Assembly (NCBI GenBank): GCA_900550865.1
Contig: URTM01000004.1
Span: 1 to 64,000 of the forward strand
Length of the DNA stretch: 64,000 bases
Reading direction: 5' to 3'
DNA from: an uncultured Dorea sp.
GTDB taxonomy: Bacteria; Bacillota; Clostridia; Lachnospirales; Lachnospiraceae
In this document: positions 16,698 to 26,243 of the stretch, piece by piece
Layout of the letters: every line of letters starts with the position of its first letter
Numbering within the stretch: the stretch's first letter is position 1
The notes under the pieces: model-generated
Told to the model about the DNA's origin: nothing
Databases searched by the model: none
The model's input: only the letters and a program-made list of their open reading frames with translations
Translations under genes and position numbers: made by a program

Positions 16698-17499
16698 GTT
16701 AGATATAAAATTGTGGACACTTGCGTCCAAAGGTCAGATCGTTCCTGACCGTTCATTACTGAAAACACCGGAACAGATTGAAATGATTAAAAAAAGTGCA
16801 AAGCTGAATACTGCAGTTCTTGATCATGTAGCCGCTCATATTCATGCCGGAATGAGCACTGCGGAGATTGATAAACTTGTATATGACTTTACAACAGAGC
16901 ATGGCGGAATTCCGGCACCTCTGAATTACGAAGGATTCCCAAAGAGCGTGTGTACTTCTATCAACAACGTTATCTGCCACGGTATCCCAAGTGAAAATGA
17001 GATTCTGATCGACGGCGATATCATCAATGTAGATGTATCTACTATCTTAAATGGATATTTCTCTGATGCATCCCGTATGTTCACAATCGGTAAGGTATCA
17101 CCGGAAGCCGAACGTATCGTCCGTGTCACAAAAGAATGCGTAGAGCTTGGGCTTAAAGCAGCAAAACCTTGGGGACATCTTGGAGACATTGCTTATGCAA
17201 TCAATTCACACGCGCAGGAAAACGGATATTCTGTCGTAGAGGAGATCGGCGGTCACGGAATCGGACTGGAATTCCACGAAGAGCCATTCGTAAGTTATGT
17301 TACTCCGAAGGGCAGTGAGATGGTTCTGGTTCCTGGTATGATGTTCACGATCGAGCCGATGATCAATCAGGGTTCTCCGGAATTCTATGTAGATGAAGAC
17401 AACGGATGGACCGTTTATACAGATGACGATGGTCTCTCTGCCCAGATTGAATATATGGTTCTTATCAAAGAAGACGGAGTAGAAGTTCTCACAAAATAA
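16690..17499 (+). CDS. map: type I methionine aminopeptidase
   Basis: 269 residues. Removes the initiator methionine from nascent proteins. All five dimetal ligands are recognisable: Asp in NVDVS, Asp in FSDASR, His in GGHGIG, Glu in FTIEPM and Glu in AQIEYM; the substrate-binding His is in ICHGIP. GTG start with a weak AGCAGG box. A roughly 20-residue N-terminal extension (DKLDIKLWTLASKGQIVP) precedes the usual LLKTPEQIEMIKKSA start; no SEC-C zinc motif is present. Monocistronic, between an extended -10 promoter and a terminator. Confidence 0.95.
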   Translation: MDKLDIKLWTLASKGQIVPDRSLLKTPEQIEMIKKSAKLNTAVLDHVAAHIHAGMSTAEIDKLVYDFTTEHGGIPAPLNYEGFPKSVCTSINNVICHGIPSENEILIDGDIINVDVSTILNGYFSDASRMFTIGKVSPEAERIVRVTKECVELGLKAAKPWGHLGDIAYAINSHAQENGYSVVEEIGGHGIGLEFHEEPFVSYVTPKGSEMVLVPGMMFTIEPMINQGSPEFYVDEDNGWTVYTDDDGLSAQIEYMVLIKEDGVEVLTK

Positions 17500-17502
17500 C
17501 AC

Positions 17503-17534
17503 GGAGAACCTGCAGCCTGCAGCTCCATTTTTTT
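17503..17534 (+). terminator. map terminator
   Basis: GGAG/CTCC stem extended by the self-complementary CTGCAG pair, then ATTTTTTTG, 4 nt after the stop codon. Confidence 0.7.
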
Positions 17535-17547
17535 GCATACTCAGGTA

Positions 17548-17596
17548 TAAAAAAAGATTATCGGAAAGGACAGTTCCTTTTCCGGTAATCTTTTTT
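17548..17596. terminator. bidirectional terminator between map and the GH13 gene
   Basis: AGATTATCGGAAAGGA pairs with TCCTTTTCCGGTAATCT around CAGT, with an A-run on the left and a T-run on the right, so it can stop transcription from both convergent genes. Confidence 0.85.
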
Positions 17597-17605
17597 ATTT
17601 CCACT

Positions 17606-19675
17606 CTATAAAATATACAGCCAGTCATGTTCCTCTTCATTTCTCATACCGAGTACAAGTGCTGAATGTGGTCCCATATTCGCAACCACCTCTCCGTCTT
17701 CTACCAGATATTCTTCATACTCTGTCGTATATCCGTCTTGGTAAGAATATAACAGACGTTTCATACGGCATTTTGCCGGAATCTCCGCTTCCCATACAGG
17801 AACTTTCACTTCTGCACGTTCGCTGCGGTTGTTGATCACAACGATAATCCGGTCATGGCCTTTGAACCTCGCATAAGACAGGATGTTCTCCTCCCCGCCA
17901 AGGATCTTCAGGGAACCGGTTCTAAGTGCCGGATGTCCTTTGTGGATCCGGATCGCTTCTTTGTGGAATGCGATCAGTTCATGATCTTCATGTCCCCACG
18001 GATAGGTTCTTCTGTTATCCGGATCTGTGAATCCACAGACACCGGCCTCATCGCCATAATATACCGTCGGTGCTCCGACCCATGTCATCTGCATGACAAC
18101 CGCTTCACGCATAACCGCTTTATTCACATACTCGTTCGCAGCTTCCGGTCCCAGATGTTCCACACGGCCGACCATGTGGTTCGTTCTGGTTAAGAATCTG
18201 GAATGATCATGGTTGGAAAGCTCGTTCATTGCCACCTGAAGTGACGGCGTCAGCATGTTCGACATATGGTGTGCCATCGAACCGATAAAGTTATCGATAT
18301 TTCCAAGGAGTTCTTCTCTCGCCTCATCGCTGTGCTTTTCCATTCCGGTCAGGAACCAGGTGATCGGCTCCATGAACGCATCATAGTTCATGACCGTATC
18401 CCACTCATCACCTCTAAGCCAGTCACTCGGATCTCCGTAATGCTCGGCGAGGATCAGCGCGTTTGGATTCGCATCCTTCACGGCTCTTCGGAATTTCTTC
18501 CAGAAATCATGATTATATTCATTGCTGCGTCCAAGATCTGCTGCCACATCCAGACGCCATCCGTCTACATTATATGGCGGTGATACCCATTTCCGTCCGA
18601 TATATAAGATATAATTTTCCAGTTTTACAGAATCTTCGTAATTCAGTTTCGGCAGGGTATCATGTCCCCACCAGCCGTCGTAATTGCCATTATACGGCCA
18701 GTTCTCCGGTCCTTCTTTGAAGAAACGGAAGTAACTTCTGTACGGACTGTCCGCCGATACATAAGCACCCGGTTCATAATCCTCTTCACCTTCGTAAATT
18801 CTCTCACGGTCCATCCATTTATTAAATGAACCACAGTGGTTGAACACGCCATCCAGAATGACTTTCATTCCACGCCGGTGTAATTCTTCCACCAGTTTAA
18901 TGAACAACTCATTACTTGCTTCCAGGTTCTTAAGACCTGTCGTGCGTTTTTTATACTTCGTTGCCTGACTGTTGTCCGTCACACCATTCGGAAGCACCTC
19001 GCCTCCGTCATCTACGATCTTTCCATAATGCGGATCAATGTAATCATAATCCTGGATATCGTATTTATGGTTGGACGGTGACACAAATAACGGATTAAAA
19101 TATACAACTTCTACACCCAGTTCCTGCAGATAATCAAGCTTATCCATGACTCCCTGCAAGTCCCCGCCGTAGAATTCTCTTACACCCATGTTCGCCGGAT
19201 ATTTGTCCCAGTTCGTTACTCTCTGGGAATAATCCCCAATGTAGTAATACTCATTCGTCTCTACATCATTTGACTTATCTCCGTTATAAAAGCGGTCTGT
19301 AAATATCTGATACATAACCGCTCCCTTTGCCCAGTCCGGTGTGGAAAATCCGGGTACTACAACAAAGTTATAGTACTCCAGGATCTCGCGAGAGATTCCA
19401 CATCGTCCATAATAATATTTTTCTGTTCCAGACTGCACTTCGAAACAATATCTGAAAGGCTCTTCCCTCAGACGTACTTCGAATGTATAATAATCAAATT
19501 CTCCCTGTGTGCGTTCTTTTTCCATTACATATGTGCCAGCCGTTGTCACAAGCCCTACTCTGTCCACATCATCCTTCGCCGTACGAAACCGGAACGTTAC
19601 CAGTTCGTTCTCCTTCGGTTCAGGGGGATATACATACCCTTCTGTTCCATCACAAAATAAAGCCGCCTTATTCAT
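17606..19675 (-). CDS. GH13 alpha-glucan hydrolase (neopullulanase/maltogenic amylase type)
   Basis: 689 residues, no signal peptide, so probably cytoplasmic. An N-terminal beta-sandwich (1-110, FRFRTAKDDVDRVGLVTTAG and FRYCFEVQSG) resembles the CBM34-type module of cyclomaltodextrinases. The catalytic barrel has the GH13 regions: VILDGVFNHCG, GWRLDVAADLG with nucleophile Asp near 374, LILAEHYGD with the acid/base Glu near 411, and LSNHDHSRF with the third acid near 488. It likely degrades maltodextrins or cyclodextrins taken up by the cell or released from glycogen. AGAGAGGTG precedes the ATG. It follows ftsH by 51 nt on the same strand without a clear terminator. Confidence 0.88.
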   Translation of the reverse strand: MNKAALFCDGTEGYVYPPEPKENELVTFRFRTAKDDVDRVGLVTTAGTYVMEKERTQGEFDYYTFEVRLREEPFRYCFEVQSGTEKYYYGRCGISREILEYYNFVVVPGFSTPDWAKGAVMYQIFTDRFYNGDKSNDVETNEYYYIGDYSQRVTNWDKYPANMGVREFYGGDLQGVMDKLDYLQELGVEVVYFNPLFVSPSNHKYDIQDYDYIDPHYGKIVDDGGEVLPNGVTDNSQATKYKKRTTGLKNLEASNELFIKLVEELHRRGMKVILDGVFNHCGSFNKWMDRERIYEGEEDYEPGAYVSADSPYRSYFRFFKEGPENWPYNGNYDGWWGHDTLPKLNYEDSVKLENYILYIGRKWVSPPYNVDGWRLDVAADLGRSNEYNHDFWKKFRRAVKDANPNALILAEHYGDPSDWLRGDEWDTVMNYDAFMEPITWFLTGMEKHSDEAREELLGNIDNFIGSMAHHMSNMLTPSLQVAMNELSNHDHSRFLTRTNHMVGRVEHLGPEAANEYVNKAVMREAVVMQMTWVGAPTVYYGDEAGVCGFTDPDNRRTYPWGHEDHELIAFHKEAIRIHKGHPALRTGSLKILGGEENILSYARFKGHDRIIVVINNRSERAEVKVPVWEAEIPAKCRMKRLLYSYQDGYTTEYEEYLVEDGEVVANMGPHSALVLGMRNEEEHDWLYIL

Positions 19676-19726
19676 ATAACTAACACCTCTCTCATTTTTT
19701 GTTTCCGGAAAGGAACATTCTTCCTT

Positions 19727-21571
19727 CTAGTCCTCCGATACATCTTCCGGGAACAGCGCTTCAAATTCTTCCCGGGAAATCTTTTCTTTTTCCAGCAGAA
19801 GGTCTGCGCATGCATGCAGAACATCGTCATATTTTCTAATGATATGTCTTGCCCTGTCATAACATTCATCAATAATTCTCTTTACTTCCTGGTCGATCAC
19901 AGTAGCCACGCCCTCTCCATAGCCTCTTGCTGTGTGCGCCAGATCACGTCCGATGAACACCTCATTGTTGTCATCATCATAGTTAATGAGTCCGACTGCC
20001 TCTGACATACCGAACTTCGTAACCATGGATTTCGCCAGACCTGTTGCCTGCTTGATATCCTGTGATGCACCGGTTGTGATATCATCAAATACTTCTTCTT
20101 CGGCTACACGTCCGCCGAGTGATACCGTAATATCCTGAAGCATCTTTCCTTTTGTATTAAACATCTCATCTTTTTCCGGAAGCGGCATCGTGTATCCGCC
20201 TGCGCTTCCTGTCGGAATGATTGAAACACTGTATACAGGTCCCACATCTGGAAGCACATGGAACAGGATCGCATGCCCTGCTTCGTGGAATGCTGTGATT
20301 CTCTTCTCTTTTTCAGAAATGATACGGCTCTTCTTCTCCGCACCGATTCCGACTTTTACAAATGCTTTCTTAATATCTTCCTGTTTTAAGAATACTCTGT
20401 TATCCTTCGCCGCCAGGATCGCAGCTTCATTCAGAAGGTTCTCCAGATCTGCTCCGGTAAATCCGGCTGTTGTCTGCGCGATCTGCTGCAGATCGATCTC
20501 CTCACTCAGTGGTTTGCCTTTCGCATGAACCTTAAGGATCTCCTCGCGTCCTTTGATATCCGGTCTTCCGACCATAACCTTACGGTCGAATCGTCCCGGA
20601 CGAAGAATCGCCGGGTCAAGGATATCTACACGGTTAGTTGCCGCCATCACAATGATACCTTCATTGACACCGAAACCGTCCATCTCTACCAGTAACTGGT
20701 TCAGTGTCTGTTCGCGCTCGTCATGTCCGCCGCCCATTCCGGTTCCACGGCGTCTTGCAACTGCATCGATCTCATCGATAAAGATGATACATGGTGCATT
20801 CTTCTTAGCCTCCTCGAACAGGTCTCTGACACGGGAAGCACCGACACCGACAAACATTTCCACAAAGTCTGAACCGGAGATCGTAAAGAACGGAACTCCC
20901 GCTTCTCCGGCAACTGCCTTCGCAAGCAGTGTCTTACCGGTTCCCGGAGGGCCTACCAGCAGCACGCCTTTCGGGATTCTTGCTCCCACCTGGATATATT
21001 TCTTCGGAGATTTCAGGAAATCAACGATCTCCTCCAGTTCCTCTTTCTCTTCTTCCAGACCTGCCACCTGGGCAAACGTCACTTTCTTATCACGGTCTGT
21101 ACTCAGTCTTGCGCGGCTTTTTCCGAAATTCATTGCTTTCGAATTAGCTCCGCCGCCCTGACGGTTCATCAGGCCAAAGATCAGGAACACTCCGACCAGT
21201 GTAAGGAGAACCGGGAGAAATGTCGTTGCTGCCCAGCTGTCCTGCGGAATATCCGGCATGGTATAATCCACATTCTGATCCTTCAGGTAATCCTGGATCT
21301 CATTCACATCAGAGACATACAGATATCTGACATTATCAGAATTGTCATCTCCCTTCAGCGTAATCTCCACGCGTCCCGTCGGAACGCTCTTGTTCTGATT
21401 CACTTCTACAGACTCGATCTTGTCATTCTGAACCAGCTGTTGGAATTTCTTCCAGGAAATCTCTTTCTCTCGTTGATCGAACTGATTGGTGAACCACAAT
21501 GCTGCAAATAAAAATACGACAAACACCAGAAATACGGCACCGTTCAGTCCTCTCGCTTTCTTATTATTCAA
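19727..21571 (-). CDS. ftsH: ATP-dependent zinc metalloprotease FtsH
   Basis: 614 residues. Membrane-anchored AAA+ protease. Seen: first membrane helix (GAVFLVFVVFLFAALWF, 11-27), the extracytoplasmic domain, second helix (about 112-133, TFLPVLLTLVGVFLIFGLM), Walker A GPPGTGKTLLAKAVAGEAG (about 208), Walker B CIIFIDEIDAV, arginine-finger region ILRPGRFDRKV, and the zinc site HEAGHAILFH (about 428). The C-terminal tail ends in an acidic EDVSED. It follows hpt and tilS, the same tilS-hpt-ftsH order as in Bacillus. Confidence 0.98.
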   Translation of the reverse strand: MNNKKARGLNGAVFLVFVVFLFAALWFTNQFDQREKEISWKKFQQLVQNDKIESVEVNQNKSVPTGRVEITLKGDDNSDNVRYLYVSDVNEIQDYLKDQNVDYTMPDIPQDSWAATTFLPVLLTLVGVFLIFGLMNRQGGGANSKAMNFGKSRARLSTDRDKKVTFAQVAGLEEEKEELEEIVDFLKSPKKYIQVGARIPKGVLLVGPPGTGKTLLAKAVAGEAGVPFFTISGSDFVEMFVGVGASRVRDLFEEAKKNAPCIIFIDEIDAVARRRGTGMGGGHDEREQTLNQLLVEMDGFGVNEGIIVMAATNRVDILDPAILRPGRFDRKVMVGRPDIKGREEILKVHAKGKPLSEEIDLQQIAQTTAGFTGADLENLLNEAAILAAKDNRVFLKQEDIKKAFVKVGIGAEKKSRIISEKEKRITAFHEAGHAILFHVLPDVGPVYSVSIIPTGSAGGYTMPLPEKDEMFNTKGKMLQDITVSLGGRVAEEEVFDDITTGASQDIKQATGLAKSMVTKFGMSEAVGLINYDDDNNEVFIGRDLAHTARGYGEGVATVIDQEVKRIIDECYDRARHIIRKYDDVLHACADLLLEKEKISREEFEALFPEDVSED

Positions 21572-21598
21572 TTTTCAGGCTCCTTTCTTATGACGCGC

Positions 21599-22126
21599 CT
21601 ATTCTACGCCCTCTACCACTCCGATGAATGGAAGATTTCTGTATCTCTGAGCGTAATCCAGGCCATATCCCACAACGAATTCGTCCGGGATATTGAATCC
21701 GACATAATCTACTTTTACATCTTTTACTCTTCTTTCCGGTTTGTCCAGAAGTGTACAGAGCTTCATGCTCTTTGGATTTCTCTTAGATAAGATGTCCATC
21801 AGATAATATAATGTTCTTCCGGAGTCAATGATATCCTCCACGATCAGCACATCTTTTCCTTCCAGTGTCTCATCTAAGTCTTTGGCGATCTTAACAACAC
21901 CGCTTGACTTTGTTCCGTCACCGTAGCTGCTGACACTCATAAAATCCATAGATACCGGAACGGTGATTCTCTTTGCCAGTTCACACATAAAAAATACTCC
22001 GCCCTTTAACACGCAGATCAGATGCACCTGCTTTCCCGCATAATCTTTGCTGATCTGTTCTCCAAGTTCTTTGATCCGCTTTGCAACATCCTCTTCAGGA
22101 ACTAATACTTTAACTGTCTCTGCCAT
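21599..22126 (-). CDS. hpt: hypoxanthine phosphoribosyltransferase
   Basis: 175 residues. Salvages hypoxanthine and guanine to IMP and GMP. The PRPP-binding loop is VLIVEDIIDSGRTLYYLMDIL; other family motifs are LICVLKGGVFFMCEL, MSVSSYGDGTKSSG and YVGFNIPDEFVVGYGLDY. Its start overlaps the tilS end by 17 nt and ftsH follows after 27 nt, so tilS-hpt-ftsH form one unit. Confidence 0.97.
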   Translation of the reverse strand: MAETVKVLVPEEDVAKRIKELGEQISKDYAGKQVHLICVLKGGVFFMCELAKRITVPVSMDFMSVSSYGDGTKSSGVVKIAKDLDETLEGKDVLIVEDIIDSGRTLYYLMDILSKRNPKSMKLCTLLDKPERRVKDVKVDYVGFNIPDEFVVGYGLDYAQRYRNLPFIGVVEGVE

Positions 22127-23534
22127 CTTCTTCTCCTCCGTTAAATTCTATTTCCAGAATCCTTTTTGTCTTATCTGTAATCTGATACGCCTGGTTCTGT
22201 CTGTATCCGATAATCCACAGAATGTGGCTGCCATCTGCTGCCAGCCATATCTTACTGCGTTCTTCCCACGGGACCTTCGCATTGGTAAAATACTTCTTCA
22301 GACTCTGCGTTCCGCCATTTCTGTCGATCGTGATATAGTCACCGGGCTCTTTATGTCTTATTTTTACAGTGCTCTTAATTATATCATAGTCAAACCATTT
22401 CGTGTAGGTTTTTTTAGGAAATGCGCCTGTTTCCGCCGTTGGTTCAAACATCCGCATATGCACTACCGGTTCATTGCCGGTGCTCTCTTTTTCCCTTGTT
22501 TTGAGATCCGGTCTGCCAAGCAGGATTCCATCATAACATTTTTCCGCTGTCATTTTATAAGGAAGGCTGATCTTTCTTCCGGTCTGACGCTGTGCCAGAT
22601 CTTCGATCAGTCTTACATGCACCTGCTCGATATCTTTTCTGCATCCTGCCAGTTCACACAACAGCGCATGGATCAGGAACGAACGTACCGTCTTATCGGT
22701 ATCCCGGAATACCTCCTCTTTGATCAGCAGTTCCGGAACACATTCACATTCTTCATACAGATGTGTTTCCGCGCTCCCCCATGGCCGCTTTTCCACATAT
22801 CGCTCCCTGCATTTTTGCACTTCCCGTTCCATAAACGCCCACACCGCACGCATCTGTTCCATCGTCTCAGACATATGCATGACCGCCTGCGGATTGACCT
22901 CCTGTTCGAGATAGGGAATCACATGATTCCGGATCCGGTTCCTCGTATAGTGATCTTCCAGATTCGTCTCATCCGTACAATAACGAATTCCCTTTTCCTG
23001 TAAAAATGCTTCAATCTCACATCTCTGCACACAGAGAAGCGGACGGATATACCGGACGGTATCTCCTTCTGCCGGACTGATACCGCCAAGTCCACGCAGG
23101 CCGCATCCACGGCTTAAATTCCACAAAAGAGTCTCCGCATTGTCGTTCTGGTGATGTGCCAGCGCGATCTTTGTACCGTTTTTCTCTTTGCACACCTTTT
23201 CAAATATCTGCCGCCTGACATTCCGGCCTGCCTCTTCCACCGTCAATCCCTGTTCTTTTGCATACTGTTCGACATTCTCATGAAACGCCAGATACCTAAC
23301 CCCAAGTTGTCTGCATAATGCCTTTACATATCTCTCATCGGCATCCGCACTGTCACCGCGGATCCCATGGTGGATATGCACCACCGTCAGTTCCAATGGT
23401 ATCTCTTTTTTAAGTTCTTTTAACATGAAAAGAAGGCATACGGAGTCTGCGCCTCCAGATACGCCTGTGATTACATGATCATTCTCCTGTAACATATGGT
23501 ATTTTTCCACATATGCTTTTACCCGTTGATACAT
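22110..23534 (-). CDS. tilS: tRNA(Ile)-lysidine synthetase
   Basis: 474 residues. Modifies C34 of tRNA-Ile(CAU) to lysidine. The PP-loop ATPase motif VSGGADSVCLLFML is at about 25-38, followed by HIHHGIRGDSADADERYV, LALAHHQNDNAETLLWNLSRG and HYTRNRIRNHVIPYLE; the C-terminal TilS substrate-binding domain includes KKYFTNAKVPWEERSKIWL. Length and domain order are standard. Overlaps hpt; about 130 nt separate it from the spoIIE-type gene upstream. Confidence 0.96.
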   Translation of the reverse strand: MYQRVKAYVEKYHMLQENDHVITGVSGGADSVCLLFMLKELKKEIPLELTVVHIHHGIRGDSADADERYVKALCRQLGVRYLAFHENVEQYAKEQGLTVEEAGRNVRRQIFEKVCKEKNGTKIALAHHQNDNAETLLWNLSRGCGLRGLGGISPAEGDTVRYIRPLLCVQRCEIEAFLQEKGIRYCTDETNLEDHYTRNRIRNHVIPYLEQEVNPQAVMHMSETMEQMRAVWAFMEREVQKCRERYVEKRPWGSAETHLYEECECVPELLIKEEVFRDTDKTVRSFLIHALLCELAGCRKDIEQVHVRLIEDLAQRQTGRKISLPYKMTAEKCYDGILLGRPDLKTREKESTGNEPVVHMRMFEPTAETGAFPKKTYTKWFDYDIIKSTVKIRHKEPGDYITIDRNGGTQSLKKYFTNAKVPWEERSKIWLAADGSHILWIIGYRQNQAYQITDKTKRILEIEFNGGEEDGRDS

Positions 23535-23662
23535 TCCGGCCTTCCTTTTCCTTTATTCTGTCTGTATAAGCTCTTCCTGCCCGGTCCTTGATCTTCCTCT
23601 CACCGGTATGGCAAATATATAAGCTATCTATAAACTAAATATATAAAATTTCTTATAGAAAG

Positions 23663-25069
23663 TCAACTTAAGCCCCATATTCCAATCACCATCACCGTCA
23701 TATCATCCATCGGCATCCCACCGGAACTTTTCAACACCTGGCTTAGAATCCCGCGGGCAAATTCCGTTGGATTGACAATATCCGTCTCCCGGATGAATTC
23801 CACTAATTTTTCTTCCTGTGCGCCTGCCGGCAGGGCATCCATCACGCCATCTGTCACCATGATCACATATTCTCCCGATTCCAGATTCCGCTCTTCCCTG
23901 TCCAGTTCTATATTCTGCACAACACCGATTGGAAGTGTCGTCGATTCGATTTTTTCAACTTCTTTCTTCCTCTTAATAAAAGTTGCCGAGGCTCCGGCCT
24001 TTACAAATTCACAGCTTCCCTGGTACAGATCGAACAGGCAGACATCCAATGTACAGAACTTCACTTCTTCCCGCCCGGTCACCAGCGCCGTGTTCATCAT
24101 CTGCACCGCTGTCTCTACCGGGAATCCGGCTTCCAGCAGTTCTTCCAGCATCTCCACTACCATCGTACTGTCCCGGAACGCTTCTTCTCCGGAACCCATA
24201 CCATCCGAAAGCGCAACTCCTTTGCGTCCACCCGGAAGATCCTTCATCAGAAACGTATCCCCCGATATCTCTTCCAGTCCTTTCCCGATCCTCGCAACTC
24301 CCTGCAGTGTCTGGAACTTTGCGCCCTCCATACAGGCAATGGTGCCGTATTCTTCTCCGACCACAAGCCTTTCCCCCTGTCTCGGGATCATCGTTCTTCC
24401 CATACATTTTCCCACCAGAAACGCAACATCTTTTGCAAGGACGACCCGTCCTTTCATGGCTTTTACCGTCAGATGGACTTCGTATTTGCCATGCTGTGTC
24501 ATGTAAAATACAACCGACAACAGCTTTACATTTTCTTTTTTCAGTGCTGCCTTTATACGCTTCTCCAAATGGTCATCCTGGAAGATTCCGGCATCCAGTT
24601 CTCTGGTTGTATACTGTATCATTTTAGCAAAGCTCGTAAGCTGTCTTGCATATCCCTCTCTCGCCTGCACCAGTCTATGATTCCACATCAGGATCTGCTT
24701 GGCATTCTCGAATTCTTCCAGACTCTCTCTTAAGAAACGTGGTGCAAACAGGCACTGTCTCTTCAGCCTGCGTTTTAATTCCATATTCAGTTCTGCACCA
24801 TATTCTTCTGCCGCACACATGATCTCATACATCATCTGATAAGTCACCGAACGCTTTTCTCCCAGGCATTCTCCCCGCCGTTCACAACCTGCACAGACGT
24901 TCCCTGTCACCTTTTCAAACATTTCTTCAATTTCTTCTCTTGACAAGGTTCCTTTGTATGCCTCCATATTCAGAAATGTTTTGGATAAATGCTGCAGTGA
25001 ATCGGCAAATTTGTCCATCTGTACCACATATGGATTTACAAATATTTCCTGTTCCTTTATCTGTGCCAA
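23663..25069 (-). CDS. spoIIE: SpoIIE-type PP2C phosphatase without membrane region
   Basis: 468 residues from a TTG at 25069, preferred because AAAGGGG lies 9 nt upstream and the longer frame would begin inside the terminator of divIC. SpoIIE dephosphorylates SpoIIAA to release sigma-F in the forespore. Seen: CAGCERRGECLG, the cysteine cluster of the SpoIIE middle region, and a C-terminal PP2C domain with ALSDGMGSGEEAF and IMVTDGVMDALPAG (metal-binding acids). The roughly ten transmembrane helices of B. subtilis SpoIIE are absent. Its place between divIC and tilS is that of genuine spoIIE. Confidence 0.85.
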   Translation of the reverse strand: MAQIKEQEIFVNPYVVQMDKFADSLQHLSKTFLNMEAYKGTLSREEIEEMFEKVTGNVCAGCERRGECLGEKRSVTYQMMYEIMCAAEEYGAELNMELKRRLKRQCLFAPRFLRESLEEFENAKQILMWNHRLVQAREGYARQLTSFAKMIQYTTRELDAGIFQDDHLEKRIKAALKKENVKLLSVVFYMTQHGKYEVHLTVKAMKGRVVLAKDVAFLVGKCMGRTMIPRQGERLVVGEEYGTIACMEGAKFQTLQGVARIGKGLEEISGDTFLMKDLPGGRKGVALSDGMGSGEEAFRDSTMVVEMLEELLEAGFPVETAVQMMNTALVTGREEVKFCTLDVCLFDLYQGSCEFVKAGASATFIKRKKEVEKIESTTLPIGVVQNIELDREERNLESGEYVIMVTDGVMDALPAGAQEEKLVEFIRETDIVNPTEFARGILSQVLKSSGGMPMDDMTVMVIGIWGLS

Positions 25070-25079
25070 CTTTGTCGTT

Positions 25080-25103
25080 CCCCTTTCTTTTGAATGCATG
25101 ACG
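25080..25103 (-). repeat. short dispersed post-terminator repeat (short copy near 25 kb)
   Basis: Minus strand CCGTCATGCATTCAAAAGAA directly after the divIC terminator; only the core is kept, and its end runs into the Shine-Dalgarno sequence of the spoIIE-type gene. Confidence 0.35.
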
Positions 25104-25136
25104 GAAAAAAGCTTCAGGAATCTCTTCCTGAAGCTT
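25104..25136 (-). terminator. divIC terminator
   Basis: Minus strand: perfect 12-bp stem AAGCTTCAGGAA/TTCCTGAAGCTT with a GAGA loop, then TTTTCCG. It starts 21 nt after the divIC stop. Confidence 0.9.
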
Positions 25137-25156
25137 ATCATTCGTCTTTTATATTC

Positions 25157-25480
25157 TTATTTCGATTTAAAAACAATCTCGTTGTCATGTACCAGACCCA
25201 GCTTTTCTTTTGCTACATCTTCTACATATTTATCCGTTCCAACGTATTTTTCCAATTCTTTAATCTCTTTTTTCCGATCCTGTTCTGCCTGGATCTGCTC
25301 TTTTAATTCCGTCTCCTGCGCCTGATACTCCCTGTTCTTTGCCTTTAATGTCATACTATTTGCAGACACCATAACTGTCAACATGAGAACAACTGCGCTG
25401 ATCGCCAGCACACTCCTCTTATGATTCTGAGAACGCTTGCGCTGCCGTCTTCTGCGGTTTCTCTGCTTTACATCATTCAT
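25157..25480 (-). CDS. divIC: DivIC/FtsB-type septum formation initiator
   Basis: 107 residues. Single-pass cell-division protein of the FtsB/DivIC family that joins FtsL and FtsQ/DivIB in the divisome. Seen: a very basic cytosolic N terminus (QRNRRRRQRKRSQNHKR), one transmembrane helix (about 24-43), a coiled coil (KAKNREYQAQETELKEQIQA) and the family's C-terminal YVEDVAKEKLGLVHDNEIVF. Located between yabQ and the spoIIE-type gene, as in Bacillus. Confidence 0.93.
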   Translation of the reverse strand: MNDVKQRNRRRRQRKRSQNHKRSVLAISAVVLMLTVMVSANSMTLKAKNREYQAQETELKEQIQAEQDRKKEIKELEKYVGTDKYVEDVAKEKLGLVHDNEIVFKSK

Positions 25481-25542
25481 ATTAATTTACTCACCCTTGC
25501 CGGCAGCCCTGCCGTTTCACTCACCTGTTAATTGTTTTTATT

Positions 25543-25926
25543 CTATCTTTTTTTCCCGGCTTTTTCAAGTGCTTCAGCAAAAAATCTGCTATGCCGCCGT
25601 ACAATTTTCCGACACATTTTCCCAATAACCACAAGAAAAACTGACATAATGATCCCGCCGATTCCAACACCTAGTATGAAGTACCAGCGCACACTACCAC
25701 TGCTTGTGTAGTAAATCTGCACAAACAAAAAAATTGCGGTTCCGATCCAATAAACCAGATCTTCCAGTTCAATAACCCAATGAGCATGATGTACCACTTC
25801 CCGCAGGCAGCTGATACAGCGGTATGCAAGACGTACGATTGCCCCGGCCAGGACCGCCAGCAGAAATATGAACAGCTCTTTTCCTATCCCCATCTTACAT
25901 TCCACCTTATTTTCCTTATTCCTCAT
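25543..25926 (-). CDS. yabQ: spore cortex biosynthesis protein YabQ
   Basis: 127 residues, three to four hydrophobic segments (about 11-30, 53-70, 78-98). YabQ is a sporulation membrane protein of the mother cell needed for cortex formation. The family core ELEDLVYWIGTAIFLFVQIY is clear. Directly follows yabP (23 nt) and precedes divIC. The start codon is supported by position only. Confidence 0.88.
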   Translation of the reverse strand: MRNKENKVECKMGIGKELFIFLLAVLAGAIVRLAYRCISCLREVVHHAHWVIELEDLVYWIGTAIFLFVQIYYTSSGSVRWYFILGVGIGGIIMSVFLVVIGKMCRKIVRRHSRFFAEALEKAGKKR

Positions 25927-25949
25927 GGCATTCCCGGTTCACCTGCAGA

Positions 25950-26243
25950 TCACCGGAATAACTTTTCAAAAAGACTTCCTGCCTGCTTTGCCGTTGAATG
26001 GATATCCGAATATGAGATGCTGTCAATGTTTCCCGACAGATCGATCTCTCCCTTTTCAAGATTCACACGGTTCACGTGCAGATCTGTTCCTCTCACCATC
26101 AGCATTCCCTGCTCTGTCTCCAGTAATATCTCATTCAGATTAAAAGACAGCACATCCAGAACACCTGTCACCAGTCCTGCCTTCCGGTTATTCAATATCA
26201 ATTTATGATTTTTCTGTGCTGCTACCGTCTCCAAAACTATCAC
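25950..26243 (-). CDS. yabP: sporulation protein YabP
   Basis: 97 residues from a GTG at 26243; a TTG at 26234 (frame position 4) has better spacing to the AAAGG box, so the start is uncertain. The YabP signature is clear: HKLILNNRKAGLVTGVLDVL, FNLNEILLETEQGMLMVRG, LHVNRVNLEKGEIDLSG. The protein belongs to the sigma-E controlled YabP/YqfC family. Its ribosome-binding site and start lie inside one arm of a long inverted repeat. Confidence 0.88.
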   Translation of the reverse strand: MIVLETVAAQKNHKLILNNRKAGLVTGVLDVLSFNLNEILLETEQGMLMVRGTDLHVNRVNLEKGEIDLSGNIDSISYSDIHSTAKQAGSLFEKLFR

